A stretch of 6,969 bases of DNA from Azohydromonas lata NBRC 102462. GTDB taxonomy: Bacteria > Pseudomonadota > Gammaproteobacteria > Burkholderiales > Burkholderiaceae_C. Below are positions 1 to 6,189 of this stretch, in pieces. Position 1 is the first letter of the stretch, and every line of letters starts with the position of its first letter. The position numbers were made by a program, and so were the translations under genes. Below the pieces are notes generated by a model. That model worked only from the letters and a program-made list of their open reading frames with translations, had not been told where the DNA came from and searched no databases. The stretch covers positions 1-6,969 of the forward strand of contig CAMCTE010000146.1 of the NCBI GenBank assembly GCA_945878385.1, given 5' to 3'.

Positions 1-15
1 GGGAGGGGGAGAAAG

Positions 16-303
16 TCAGTCGTGCGGGCTGCGGGCCTGGATGGCCAGGGCGTGGATGCCCGATCGAATCAGGCCCTGCAGGGCATCATACACAAGGCGA
101 TGTCGGGTCACCCGGGGCATTCCGTCAAAGCGATGGCTGAGAATCCTCACCGTGTAGTGCCCCCCTTCGCGCGCGCCGGCGTGGCCCGCATGCAGGTGGC
201 TGTCGTCCTGTACTTCCAGTTCCAGCGGCTCAAGTGCCGAACGCAACGCCGCTTCAATGGCCGCTCGGTTGGCCCGCGGGCCAGGGGATTGCAGGATGTT
301 CAA
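16..303 (-). CDS. bolA: BolA family protein (BolA/IbaG-like)
   Basis: This is a 95-residue BolA-fold protein. BolA proteins bind monothiol glutaredoxins and take part in Fe-S cluster trafficking and stress or morphology control; some also bind DNA. The family core is visible: DDSHLHAGHAGAREGGHY at residues 33–50, TVRIL at 51–55, the RHRLVYDAL helix at 68–75 and the C-terminal HALAIQA at 84–90 with the conserved His84. The start is inferred to be TTG at 303–301. No ATG or GTG gives a sensible N-terminus, a CGGAG ribosome-binding sequence sits 7 nt upstream, and the TTG overlaps the yciB stop as TTGA. The open frame runs further upstream only inside yciB, so that extension is unsupported. The gene is last of three in the visible operon; a peptidyl-prolyl isomerase often follows in related genomes but would lie outside the window. 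Family call is firm; the exact start is likely. Confidence 0.9.
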   Translation of the reverse strand: MNILQSPGPRANRAAIEAALRSALEPLELEVQDDSHLHAGHAGAREGGHYTVRILSHRFDGMPRVTRHRLVYDALQGLIRSGIHALAIQARSPHD

Positions 304-932
304 GGCGATGCTCCGGTTTCTTCTTCCAAGTGACGGGCCACCCAAAGGGCTTGTGCCACGGAGAAGCACAACAGCAAGCCCATGCCACCAAAAAGCTTGA
401 AGTTCACCCACACCGCGGTGTCGAAGCTGTAGGCCACCCACAGGTTCAGTACGCCCATGGCGGTGAAGAACAGGGCCCAAGCCCAGTTCAGCTGCACCCA
501 CACGGCCTCGGGCAATTTCATCTGTTGGCCCAACAGGCTGCGCAGCAGGTTGCGCTGCCACACCAGTTGTCCCAATGCCAGCGCGCCCCCCATGGCCCAA
601 TACAGCACGGTGGGCTTCCACTTGATGAAGGTCTCACTGTGGAACCACACGGTGGCCGCACCCAGGCCCACCACCAGCACCAGGCTGACCCACAACATCG
701 TGTCCACCTTGCGCCCACGCGCCAAGGTGTAGGCCACCTGCGCAGCGGTGGCGGCCATCACCACCACGGTGGCCAGCAACACCGGCGCCACGGTCGGCGC
801 CACCACACCCCCCTGGACCAGGAATCCCAGATGCTGTGAGGCCCAATCAGCTGCCTCGCCCGGATGCTTTTCGGCCCACTTGAAGGTGACAAAGAACAGG
901 ATGATGGGCAGGAAGTCGAGCAGCAGCTTCAA
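300..932 (-). CDS. yciB: Septation protein A / inner-membrane protein YciB
   Basis: This is a 210-residue polytopic inner-membrane protein of the YciB (IspA/IspZ) family, linked to cell-envelope synthesis and septation; its biochemical activity is not established. The N-terminus MKLLLDFLPIILFFVTFKW and the central ETFIKWKPTVLYW (residues 100–112) are family hallmarks. Hydrophobic segments lie near residues 3–18, 48–70, 78–97, 109–127, 147–167 and 175–198. It is about 30 residues longer than E. coli YciB (179 aa as I recall). Some of the extra length is an insertion at about 30–48 (ASQHLGFLVQGGVVAP) before the second membrane segment. The start is TTG at 932–930: it gives exactly the family N-terminus and overlaps the msrB TGA stop as TTGA. 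A purine-rich GCGGGGGC lies upstream as a weak ribosome-binding sequence. The C-terminal EEETGASP overlaps the bolA start. Confidence 0.94.
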   Translation of the reverse strand: MKLLLDFLPIILFFVTFKWAEKHPGEAADWASQHLGFLVQGGVVAPTVAPVLLATVVVMAATAAQVAYTLARGRKVDTMLWVSLVLVVGLGAATVWFHSETFIKWKPTVLYWAMGGALALGQLVWQRNLLRSLLGQQMKLPEAVWVQLNWAWALFFTAMGVLNLWVAYSFDTAVWVNFKLFGGMGLLLCFSVAQALWVARHLEEETGASP

Positions 933-1408
933 TCGGTGCCCCCGCTGTCCGCAGGGCCGGCAGGGTCCCCACCGGCACCATCGGCCGCCCCTGCTGCTCC
1001 GGCGGAGAAGGCCAGCGAGGCCGAATTGATGCAGTAGCGCAGGCCGGTGGGCCTGGGGCCGTCATCGAACACATGCCCCAGGTGGGCGCCGCACTGCCGG
1101 CACCGTACCTCCACCCGCAACATGCCGTGGCTGCGGTCGGTCACTTCTTCTATCACCTCCGCCTGCACCGGCTCCCAGTAGCTGGGCCAGCCGCAACCGG
1201 CGTCGAATTTGCTCTTGGAATTGAACAGCCGGGCGCCGCAGCACACACAGTCGTAATGCCCGCGTTCCCAGTGGTCCCAGAACCGCCCGGTGAAGGCCCG
1301 CTCGGTGGCCGCGCGGCGCGTCACCTGGTACTGCACCTCATCCAACTCTTCCCGCCATTGCGCATCGGGTTTGCGGACAGGGTAGTGGGGGTCGTCGTGG
1401 TTGGACAT
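929..1408 (-). CDS. msrB: Peptide-methionine (R)-S-oxide reductase MsrB
   Basis: This 159-residue cytosolic enzyme reduces methionine-R-sulfoxide in proteins, usually with thioredoxin as electron donor. The SelR/MsrB domain covers about residues 14–135. Visible features are: zinc-site cysteines C54/C57 (CVCC) and C103/C106 (CRQC); GCGWPSYWEP at 71–80 with Cys72 in the usual resolving position; the HLGHVFDDGP motif at 109–118; and the catalytic Cys126 in GLRYCINSASL. All catalytic and metal residues are intact. The ATG at 1408–1406 gives a normal N-terminus (PVRKPDAQWREEL); the frame stays open far upstream but only antisense to the transporter gene. The ribosome-binding sequence before this ATG is poor (CAAAAAACC). 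After the domain there is a tail of about 25 residues rich in Ala, Gly and Asp (135–159), not part of the fold. First gene of the minus-strand operon. Confidence 0.96.
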   Translation of the reverse strand: MSNHDDPHYPVRKPDAQWREELDEVQYQVTRRAATERAFTGRFWDHWERGHYDCVCCGARLFNSKSKFDAGCGWPSYWEPVQAEVIEEVTDRSHGMLRVEVRCRQCGAHLGHVFDDGPRPTGLRYCINSASLAFSAGAAGAADGAGGDPAGPADSGGTD

Positions 1409-1642
1409 GGTTTTTTGATTGCGGTAAGGGTCGTCTGGCAGCTGCTGCAGGCACTGCGCCAGCGCGAAGAGCTGCTCATGCTCAAGTGTAGGCAAGCCGC
1501 CGAGGTTGCAATGCCCTGGATCGGGGGAGGGGCTTGACCCGCGTTTTCCGGGTATGCCCTGAGGCCTTCGGGCCCGCGCTTCCGGTACCTTTTGGCCCCA
1601 CAACTTCACCCTTTGCGCAGTCACAAAAAAGGAGACTCCGAG
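1409..1642. promoter_or_regulatory. Divergent intergenic region between msrB and the transporter operon
   Basis: These 234 bases separate two divergent operons and should hold promoters for both. On the minus strand, a weak candidate for msrB is TTGCAA (1506–1511) with TACACT (read from 1490–1485), but the 15-bp spacer is short. On the plus strand, TTGACC at 1534–1539 is a fair -35 hexamer, but no good -10 lies 16–18 bp downstream. The binding-protein gene has a clear ribosome-binding site, GGAGA at 1631–1635, 7 nt before its ATG. No coding region or strong dyad was recognised. That promoters lie here follows from the gene layout; the individual hexamers are guesses. Confidence 0.45.
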
Positions 1643-2905
1643 ATGACCCGCTTCAACCGCACGATCCTGGCCACCACCCTGGCCACCACCCTGGCCACCG
1701 GCATGGCCCTGGGCGCCGGCGTGGCCCATGCCCAAAAGGGCGAGACCGTCAAGATCGCCTGGATCGACGCGCTCACCGGGCTGACCGCCGCCACCGGCAA
1801 GAACCAGCTCCAGGGCTTCCAGTTTCTGGCCGAGCAGTTCAGCAAGAGCAACCCCGCCGGCGTGAAGTTTGAGATCGTTCCCTTCGACAACAAGCTGAGC
1901 CCGCAGGAGACCGTCAGCGTCCTGCAGGCCGCCATCGACCGTGGCGTGCGCTATGTCGCCCAGGGCACGGGCACCGGTCCGGCCACCGCCATCATCGACT
2001 TCCTGGCCCGCTACAACGAGCGCAACCCTGGCAAGGAGGTGCTGTTCCTGAACTACGCTGCGGTAGATCCGTCCCTGACCAACGAAAAGTGCAACTTCTG
2101 GCACTTCCGTCTGGACGCCGACACCTCCATGAAGATGGAAGCTCTCACCACCTTCATGCAGGACCAGAAGGACATCAAGAAGGTCTACCTGATCAACCAA
2201 AACTACGCGCACGGCCACCAGGTGGTGAAGTACGCCAAGGAAAATCTGGCCCGCAAGCGCCCCGATGTGCAAATTGTGGGTGAAGACCTCACCCCGCTGG
2301 CGCAAACCCGCGACTTCGCGCCCTACATCGCCAAGATCAAGGCTTCAGGCGCCGACACCGTGGTCACCGGGAACTGGTCTTCCGACCTCACGCTGCTGGT
2401 CAAGGCGGCCAACGACGCAGGCCTGGACGCCAAGTTCTACACCTACTATGCATCCGTGAGCGGCACGCCCACGGCGCTGGGCTCCAAGGCCGAAGGCCGC
2501 GTCTACCAGGTGGGTGTCCTGCCCACCGAGGCCCCCGAAGCCCGCAAGATCATGGACGCCTACAAGGCCAAGTTCAACGACGACTACTACACCTCGCAAA
2601 TCTACAGTGCCTATCAGTTGCTGACCGCGGCCATGGCCAAGGCCAAGAGCACTGACCCGCTCAAGGTGGCCTTCGCACTGGAAGGCTTGGAGACCAAGGG
2701 CCTGGCCGGCGAGATTCAAATGCGCAAGGCCGACCACCAGCTTCAGCAGCATGTGTTCATCAGCCGCTGGGAAAAGGCCGGTGCCAAGCCCTTTGACTAC
2801 AGCGTCGAAAACACGGGCTACAACTTCCGCACCATCAAGACTTATGAGCCTTATGTGGCCAGCACGCCCACGTCGTGCCAGATGAAGCGCCCCAATCCGC
2901 GATAA
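1643..2905 (+). CDS. livK: Branched-chain amino acid type ABC transporter, periplasmic substrate-binding protein
   Basis: This 420-residue type I periplasmic binding protein (Peripla_BP_6 / Leu-Ile-Val-binding family) captures the ligand for the importer encoded downstream. The start is ATG 1643, preceded by GGAGA at a 7-nt spacing; an upstream ATG at 1592 only adds a non-signal extension. Residues 1–30 form a Sec signal peptide: Arg-containing n-region, hydrophobic LATT-repeat core, and AHA before a predicted cleavage ahead of Gln31. There is no lipobox, so it should be soluble. The mature protein opens with ETVKIAWIDALTGLTAATGKNQLQGFQ, split as ETVKIAW (34–40) and LTGLTAATGKNQLQGFQ (44–60), the usual first lobe. 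QGTGTGPA (107–114) lies where the family contacts the ligand carboxylate. Only Cys150 and Cys412 are present and could form a disulfide. The gene symbol is family-level; the real substrate could be another amino acid, amide or carboxylate. Confidence 0.92.
   Translation: MTRFNRTILATTLATTLATGMALGAGVAHAQKGETVKIAWIDALTGLTAATGKNQLQGFQFLAEQFSKSNPAGVKFEIVPFDNKLSPQETVSVLQAAIDRGVRYVAQGTGTGPATAIIDFLARYNERNPGKEVLFLNYAAVDPSLTNEKCNFWHFRLDADTSMKMEALTTFMQDQKDIKKVYLINQNYAHGHQVVKYAKENLARKRPDVQIVGEDLTPLAQTRDFAPYIAKIKASGADTVVTGNWSSDLTLLVKAANDAGLDAKFYTYYASVSGTPTALGSKAEGRVYQVGVLPTEAPEARKIMDAYKAKFNDDYYTSQIYSAYQLLTAAMAKAKSTDPLKVAFALEGLETKGLAGEIQMRKADHQLQQHVFISRWEKAGAKPFDYSVENTGYNFRTIKTYEPYVASTPTSCQMKRPNPR
1667..1702 (+). 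repeat. Three tandem 12-bp repeats inside the signal-peptide coding region
   Basis: The unit CTGGCCACCACC occurs at 1667–1678 and 1679–1690 without a mismatch, followed by a third copy at 1691–1702 with two mismatches. It encodes Leu-Ala-Thr-Thr, Leu-Ala-Thr-Thr and Leu-Ala-Thr-Gly in the hydrophobic core of the signal peptide. The repeat is in frame, so gain or loss of a unit would only change the core length. It probably arose by slippage or local duplication. Confidence 0.9.
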
Positions 2906-2924
2906 GCTTGCGTTTCTGACAAGC

Positions 2925-2958
2925 GGGCCCTTCAGACGAAAGTCTGTGGGGCCCTTTT
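2925..2958 (+). terminator. Intrinsic terminator between the binding-protein gene and the first permease
   Basis: The left arm at 2925–2937 (GGGCCCTTCAGAC) pairs with the right arm at 2942–2954 (GTCTGTGGGGCCC). The stem has 13 positions, with one G-U pair and one T-T mismatch, closed by a GAAA (GNRA) tetraloop at 2938–2941 and followed by TTTT at 2955–2958. It begins 19 nt after the TAA stop. The opposite strand lacks a T-run after the stem, so it is directed rightward. Placed after the first gene of a transporter operon, it would partly stop transcription and keep binding-protein mRNA more abundant than permease mRNA. The structure is seen directly; the degree of read-through is inferred. 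Confidence 0.88.
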
Positions 2959-2997
2959 CATGAATGTCCTTCGGACGCCTCCTGGATCACCCGGCAA

Positions 2998-4029
2998 GTG
3001 GATCAAGTCCTCATCAACATCCTCAACGGCCTGAGCGCCGGGCTGCTGCTGTTCATGCTCAGTTCGGGCCTCACGCTGATCTTCAGCATGATGGGGGTGC
3101 TCAATTTCGCCCACACCAGTTTCTACATGGTAGGTGCCTATCTGGCCTACACCATGTCCACGGCGGTGGGTTTCTGGCCCGCCTTCCTGGTGGCGCCGCT
3201 GCTGGTGGGTGTGATGGGCGCGCTCTTCGAGCGATTTGCCCTGCGCAAGGTCCACAAGTTCGGCCATGTGCCTGAACTGCTCGTCACCTTTGGCCTTTCC
3301 TATGTCGTGCTGGAAGTCGTCAAGCTGATCTGGGGGCTGTCCAATGTGCCGTTCGCGCCTCCCGAACTGCTGCAGGGTTCTGCCTTCACCGTGATGCAGT
3401 CCAGCCAGGATGGCCTGGGCTTCATGCTGGGTGCGGCGCCCAAGGAGCTGTGCACCAGCACCGAGGCCGTCAAGGTGGCCTGTTCCACGTTCCCCGCGGC
3501 GCGCTTCTTCATCATGGCCGTGGCGGTGGTGATGCTCGTCTTCCTGTGGCTGCTGCTCACCCGTACCCGCATCGGTCTGGTGATCCAGGCCGCACTCACC
3601 CATCCGGAAATGGTCGAGGCCCTCGGTCACAATGTGCCGCGGGTGTTGATGCTGGTTTTCGGAAGCGGCTGCGCCCTGGCGGGCTTGGCCGGGGTGATCG
3701 GGGGCATGACCTTCATCACCGAGCCCTCAATGGCCGCCATCGTGGGCTCCATCGTGTTCGTGGTGGTGGTGGTGGGCGGTATGGGCTCGCTGGCCGGCGC
3801 CTTTGTCGGCTCGCTCGTGATCGGGCTGCTCCAAACCTTGCCGCTGACGGTGGATCAATCAATGGCCGATGTCGCCCGCTCGATCGGCTGGGCCGTCACG
3901 CCCGACACCTTCGGCTATCCCTTTCTCAAGATCACCCTGGCGCAGGCCGCTCCCATCCTGCCCTACCTGTTGCTGGTGCTGATCCTCATCTTCCGTCCCA
4001 AGGGCCTGCTGGGCACCCGTGAAGACTGA
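2998..4029 (+). CDS. livH: Branched-chain amino acid type ABC transporter permease, LivH-like
   Basis: This 343-residue inner-membrane permease forms the translocation pore together with the LivM-like protein. The family start DQVLINILNGLSAGLLLFM fixes a GTG start at 2998; no in-frame ATG gives this N-terminus, and the ribosome-binding sequence is weak (GGA 11 nt upstream). Hallmarks are GVLNFAHTSFYMVGAY (33–48), the cytoplasmic coupling loop TRTRIGLVIQAALTHPEM (188–205) with EALGHNVPRV after it, and VVGGMGSLAGAFVGS (258–272). The C-terminus IFRPKGLLGTRED is typical. It is longer than the usual 290–300 residues because of an extracytoplasmic loop at about 115–168, which carries Cys152 and Cys162, and a longer loop at about 283–315. 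It follows the terminator and leads the livHMGF block, with an 18-nt gap to livM. Substrate specificity cannot be assigned from the permease. Confidence 0.93.
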   Translation: MDQVLINILNGLSAGLLLFMLSSGLTLIFSMMGVLNFAHTSFYMVGAYLAYTMSTAVGFWPAFLVAPLLVGVMGALFERFALRKVHKFGHVPELLVTFGLSYVVLEVVKLIWGLSNVPFAPPELLQGSAFTVMQSSQDGLGFMLGAAPKELCTSTEAVKVACSTFPAARFFIMAVAVVMLVFLWLLLTRTRIGLVIQAALTHPEMVEALGHNVPRVLMLVFGSGCALAGLAGVIGGMTFITEPSMAAIVGSIVFVVVVVGGMGSLAGAFVGSLVIGLLQTLPLTVDQSMADVARSIGWAVTPDTFGYPFLKITLAQAAPILPYLLLVLILIFRPKGLLGTRED

Positions 4030-4047
4030 CCACGGGGCCGCAACAAC

Positions 4048-5352
4048 ATGACCATCGATGTAACCCGTCCCGCTTATCACTTCAAGCCGCTCAATATCGG
4101 TCGCTGGATCGTCTGGGGCCTGTTTGCCCTGGTGCTGATCATCGCGCCGAAGATCTGGACCAGCGGCTTTGCCCTGACGATGCTGTCCCAGATGGGCATC
4201 GCCATCATCGCTTGCCTGGCCTACAACATGATCCTGGGGCAGGGCGGCATGCTCAGTTTCGGGCATGCCGTCTACAGTGGCTTGGGGTCGTTCCTGGCCA
4301 TCCACACGCTGAACATGGTGTCGGCGGGCAAACTGAACATTCCGGTCAGCTTGGTGCCGTTGGTGGGGGGCTTGGCGGGGCTGTTGTTTGCCTTCTTGCT
4401 GGGCTATGTCACCACCAAGAAATCCGGTACCACCTTCGCCATGATCACCCTGGGCGTGGGGGAGTTGGTGTGGTCGATGTCCCTGATGCTGCCGGAGTTC
4501 TTCGGCGGCGAAGGCGGCATCTCCGGCAACCGGGTGGTCGGCCAGCCGTTCCTGGGCATCACCTTTGGCCCTCAGATCGAGGTGTATTACCTCATCGCGG
4601 TGTACTGCTTCATCACCACCGCGGCCATGTTCGCCTTTACCCGCACGCCGCTGGGCCGCATCCTGAACGCCGTGCGCGACAACCCCGAGCGGGTGGAGTT
4701 CATCGGCTACAACACGCAGATCGTGCGCTTCCTGGCCTTCATGGCCTCGGGTTTCTTCGCCGGCATTGCAGGGGGCTTGGCGGCCATCAATTTCGAACTG
4801 GTCACCGGAGAAGTGGTGGGAGCCCACCGCTCAGGGGCCTATCTCCTGTTCGTATTCCTGGGGGGCGCCACTTTCTTCTTCGGGCCCATCATCGGCGCCA
4901 TCCTGATGGTGATTGCGCTGGTGCTGCTGTCCGAACTCACCAAGGCCTGGCTGCTGTACCTGGGCCTGGTGTTCCTGTTCATGGTGATGTACGCACCAGG
5001 CGGCTTCGCCAGTCTGATCATGATGAACCTGCGCGTGGCGGCCTTCGGCAAGTTGCGGCAGCTGTGGACTTCCTACTTGGCGCTGGCCGGCACCGGCTTG
5101 ACGGTGCTCCTGGGCGCCGCGGCCATGGTGGAGATGACCTACCACCTGCAGATGAACGCGGCCATGGGCCCCGAGGTGCGCTTCCTGGGCGCCACATTGG
5201 ACGCCACCGGTCTGGACGCCTGGTTCGGTGCGGTATTCACCTTGGCGCTGGGTGTGTTCCTGTTCGAGTTCGCGCGCCGGGCCTTCAAGGCCCAGTGGGA
5301 CCAAACCCAGGAAGACATTGAGAAGGAAATCAAGCGGCGGGAGTCCCTATGA
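4048..5352 (+). CDS. livM: Branched-chain amino acid type ABC transporter permease, LivM-like, with C-terminal extension
   Basis: This 434-residue inner-membrane permease is the partner of the LivH-like protein. The LivM core spans about residues 20–325. It shows AYNMILGQGGMLSFGHAVYSGLG (58–80, the family's GxxSLGH-like segment, here GGMLSFGHA), the coupling loop TPLGRILNAVRDNPERVEFIGYN split as TPLGRILNAVRDNPE (200–214) and RVEFIGYN (215–222), and the late motif FLGGATFFFGPIIGA (270–284). The core ends with MYAPGGFASLI (314–324). After it come about 110 more residues with two further hydrophobic segments (about 341–363 and 391–408) and a charged C-terminal helix (about 410–434: QWDQTQEDIEKEIKRR). 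The start is ATG 4048 with GGGG 10 nt upstream. The stop overlaps the livG start as ATGA, suggesting translational coupling. Confidence 0.93.
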   Translation: MTIDVTRPAYHFKPLNIGRWIVWGLFALVLIIAPKIWTSGFALTMLSQMGIAIIACLAYNMILGQGGMLSFGHAVYSGLGSFLAIHTLNMVSAGKLNIPVSLVPLVGGLAGLLFAFLLGYVTTKKSGTTFAMITLGVGELVWSMSLMLPEFFGGEGGISGNRVVGQPFLGITFGPQIEVYYLIAVYCFITTAAMFAFTRTPLGRILNAVRDNPERVEFIGYNTQIVRFLAFMASGFFAGIAGGLAAINFELVTGEVVGAHRSGAYLLFVFLGGATFFFGPIIGAILMVIALVLLSELTKAWLLYLGLVFLFMVMYAPGGFASLIMMNLRVAAFGKLRQLWTSYLALAGTGLTVLLGAAAMVEMTYHLQMNAAMGPEVRFLGATLDATGLDAWFGAVFTLALGVFLFEFARRAFKAQWDQTQEDIEKEIKRRESL

Positions 5353-6152
5353 GCAGCAGCGCCCACATGAACAACGGTGCGCCGGCCGTCGAGCTGCGCG
5401 AGGTGCGCAAGAGCTTCGGCAAGACGGAAATCATCCGCGGCGCCAGTCTCCGCGTGGCCCAGGGCGAACGCGTGGCCATCATCGGGCCCAATGGCGCGGG
5501 CAAAAGCACGCTGTTCAATCTGATCAGCGGCCGCTTTGCGCCCACCAGCGGTGAGATCCACCTGATGGGCCAGCGCATCGACGGGCGCAAGCCCTTCGAC
5601 ATCAACCGCCGTGGCCTGGCCCGCAGTTTTCAGGTCAGCAACCTCTTCACGCGCCTTTCGGCGTTTGAAAACATCCGTTGCGCCGTGCTCTGGAGCATGG
5701 GGCATCGCTACGCCTTCTGGCGTTTCCTGGCCGACTTGGACGATGTCACCGAACGGGTGGACGAGGTGCTGGAGATGATCAAGCTGGACAAAAAGCGCGA
5801 CCACCTGGCCATGAACCTCACCTATGCCGAGCAACGCGCCTTGGAAGTGGGCGTGACGATTGCGGGCGGCTCACCCGTGATCCTGCTGGACGAGCCCACG
5901 GCCGGCATGAGCAAGAGCGAAACCACCCGCTTCGTGCGGCTCATCCGCGATGTGACCGAAGGCAAGACCTTGCTGACGGTGGAGCACGACATGGGGGTGG
6001 TGTTCGGCTTGGCCGACAAGATCGCGGTACTGGTGTACGGCGAAGTGATTGCCTTCGACACGCCCGAGCGCGTGAGGGCCGATCCCCGCGTGCAGGAAGC
6101 CTATCTGGGGTCGGTGCTGGCCGACCAACAGGCCGCTGCGGCCGGTGCCTGA
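5349..6152 (+). CDS. livG: ABC transporter ATP-binding protein, LivG-like
   Basis: This 267-residue cytoplasmic ATPase powers import as a heterodimer with the LivF-like protein. Motifs are: Walker A GPNGAGKST at 46–54 (Lys52), Q-loop Gln95 in ARSFQVSNLF, Walker B VILLDEP at 177–183 with catalytic Glu182, D-loop AGMSKSE, and H-loop His213 in VEHDM. The signature segment is LTYAEQRAL (157–165) instead of LSGGQ; its second glycine position is Ala. The LivG C-terminal feature DPRVQEAYLG (245–254) is present. A good ribosome-binding site (CGGGAG, 5 nt spacing) precedes ATG 5349, which overlaps the livM stop. A second Met at residue 7 is possible but has worse spacing. The altered signature appears to be a known LivG subfamily form, judged from memory. 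Confidence 0.95.
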   Translation: MSSSAHMNNGAPAVELREVRKSFGKTEIIRGASLRVAQGERVAIIGPNGAGKSTLFNLISGRFAPTSGEIHLMGQRIDGRKPFDINRRGLARSFQVSNLFTRLSAFENIRCAVLWSMGHRYAFWRFLADLDDVTERVDEVLEMIKLDKKRDHLAMNLTYAEQRALEVGVTIAGGSPVILLDEPTAGMSKSETTRFVRLIRDVTEGKTLLTVEHDMGVVFGLADKIAVLVYGEVIAFDTPERVRADPRVQEAYLGSVLADQQAAAAGA

Positions 6153-6189
6153 TTCCCCGGGCCCTTCTGATCCGAACCACTGAACCCTC

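Noticed and set aside
1409..1540. Possible small gene or remnant in the divergent intergenic region.
   Set aside because: Short open stretches exist on both strands, but none has a start with a ribosome-binding site or recognisable protein content.
1534..1558. TTGACC and TATGCC as a promoter for the transporter operon.
   Set aside because: The spacer is only 13 bp, too short for a sigma-70 promoter.
1409..2305. A long open frame on the minus strand extends msrB upstream to a 458-codon reading frame.
   Set aside because: The extra part is antisense to the binding-protein gene and crosses the intergenic region; the MsrB family start is at 1408.
2932..3630. A 232-codon minus-strand open frame opposite livH.
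   Set aside because: Same low-complexity His/Gln/Glu-rich composition; it also runs through the terminator hairpin.
3760..3774. Five consecutive GTG codons (Val-Val-Val-Val-Val) in livH as a possible slippage site.
   Set aside because: It is a short in-frame run in a hydrophobic helix just before the conserved GGMGS motif; nothing suggests phase variation.
3859..4827. A 322-codon minus-strand open frame opposite livH/livM.
   Set aside because: It is rich in His, Gln, Asp and Gly with no recognisable fold, as expected for the antisense of GC-rich membrane-protein genes, and both permeases on the other strand are unmistakable.
4212..5321. A 369-codon plus-strand frame inside livM.
   Set aside because: It lies in another frame of a clear permease gene and is Arg/Gly/His-rich without domains.
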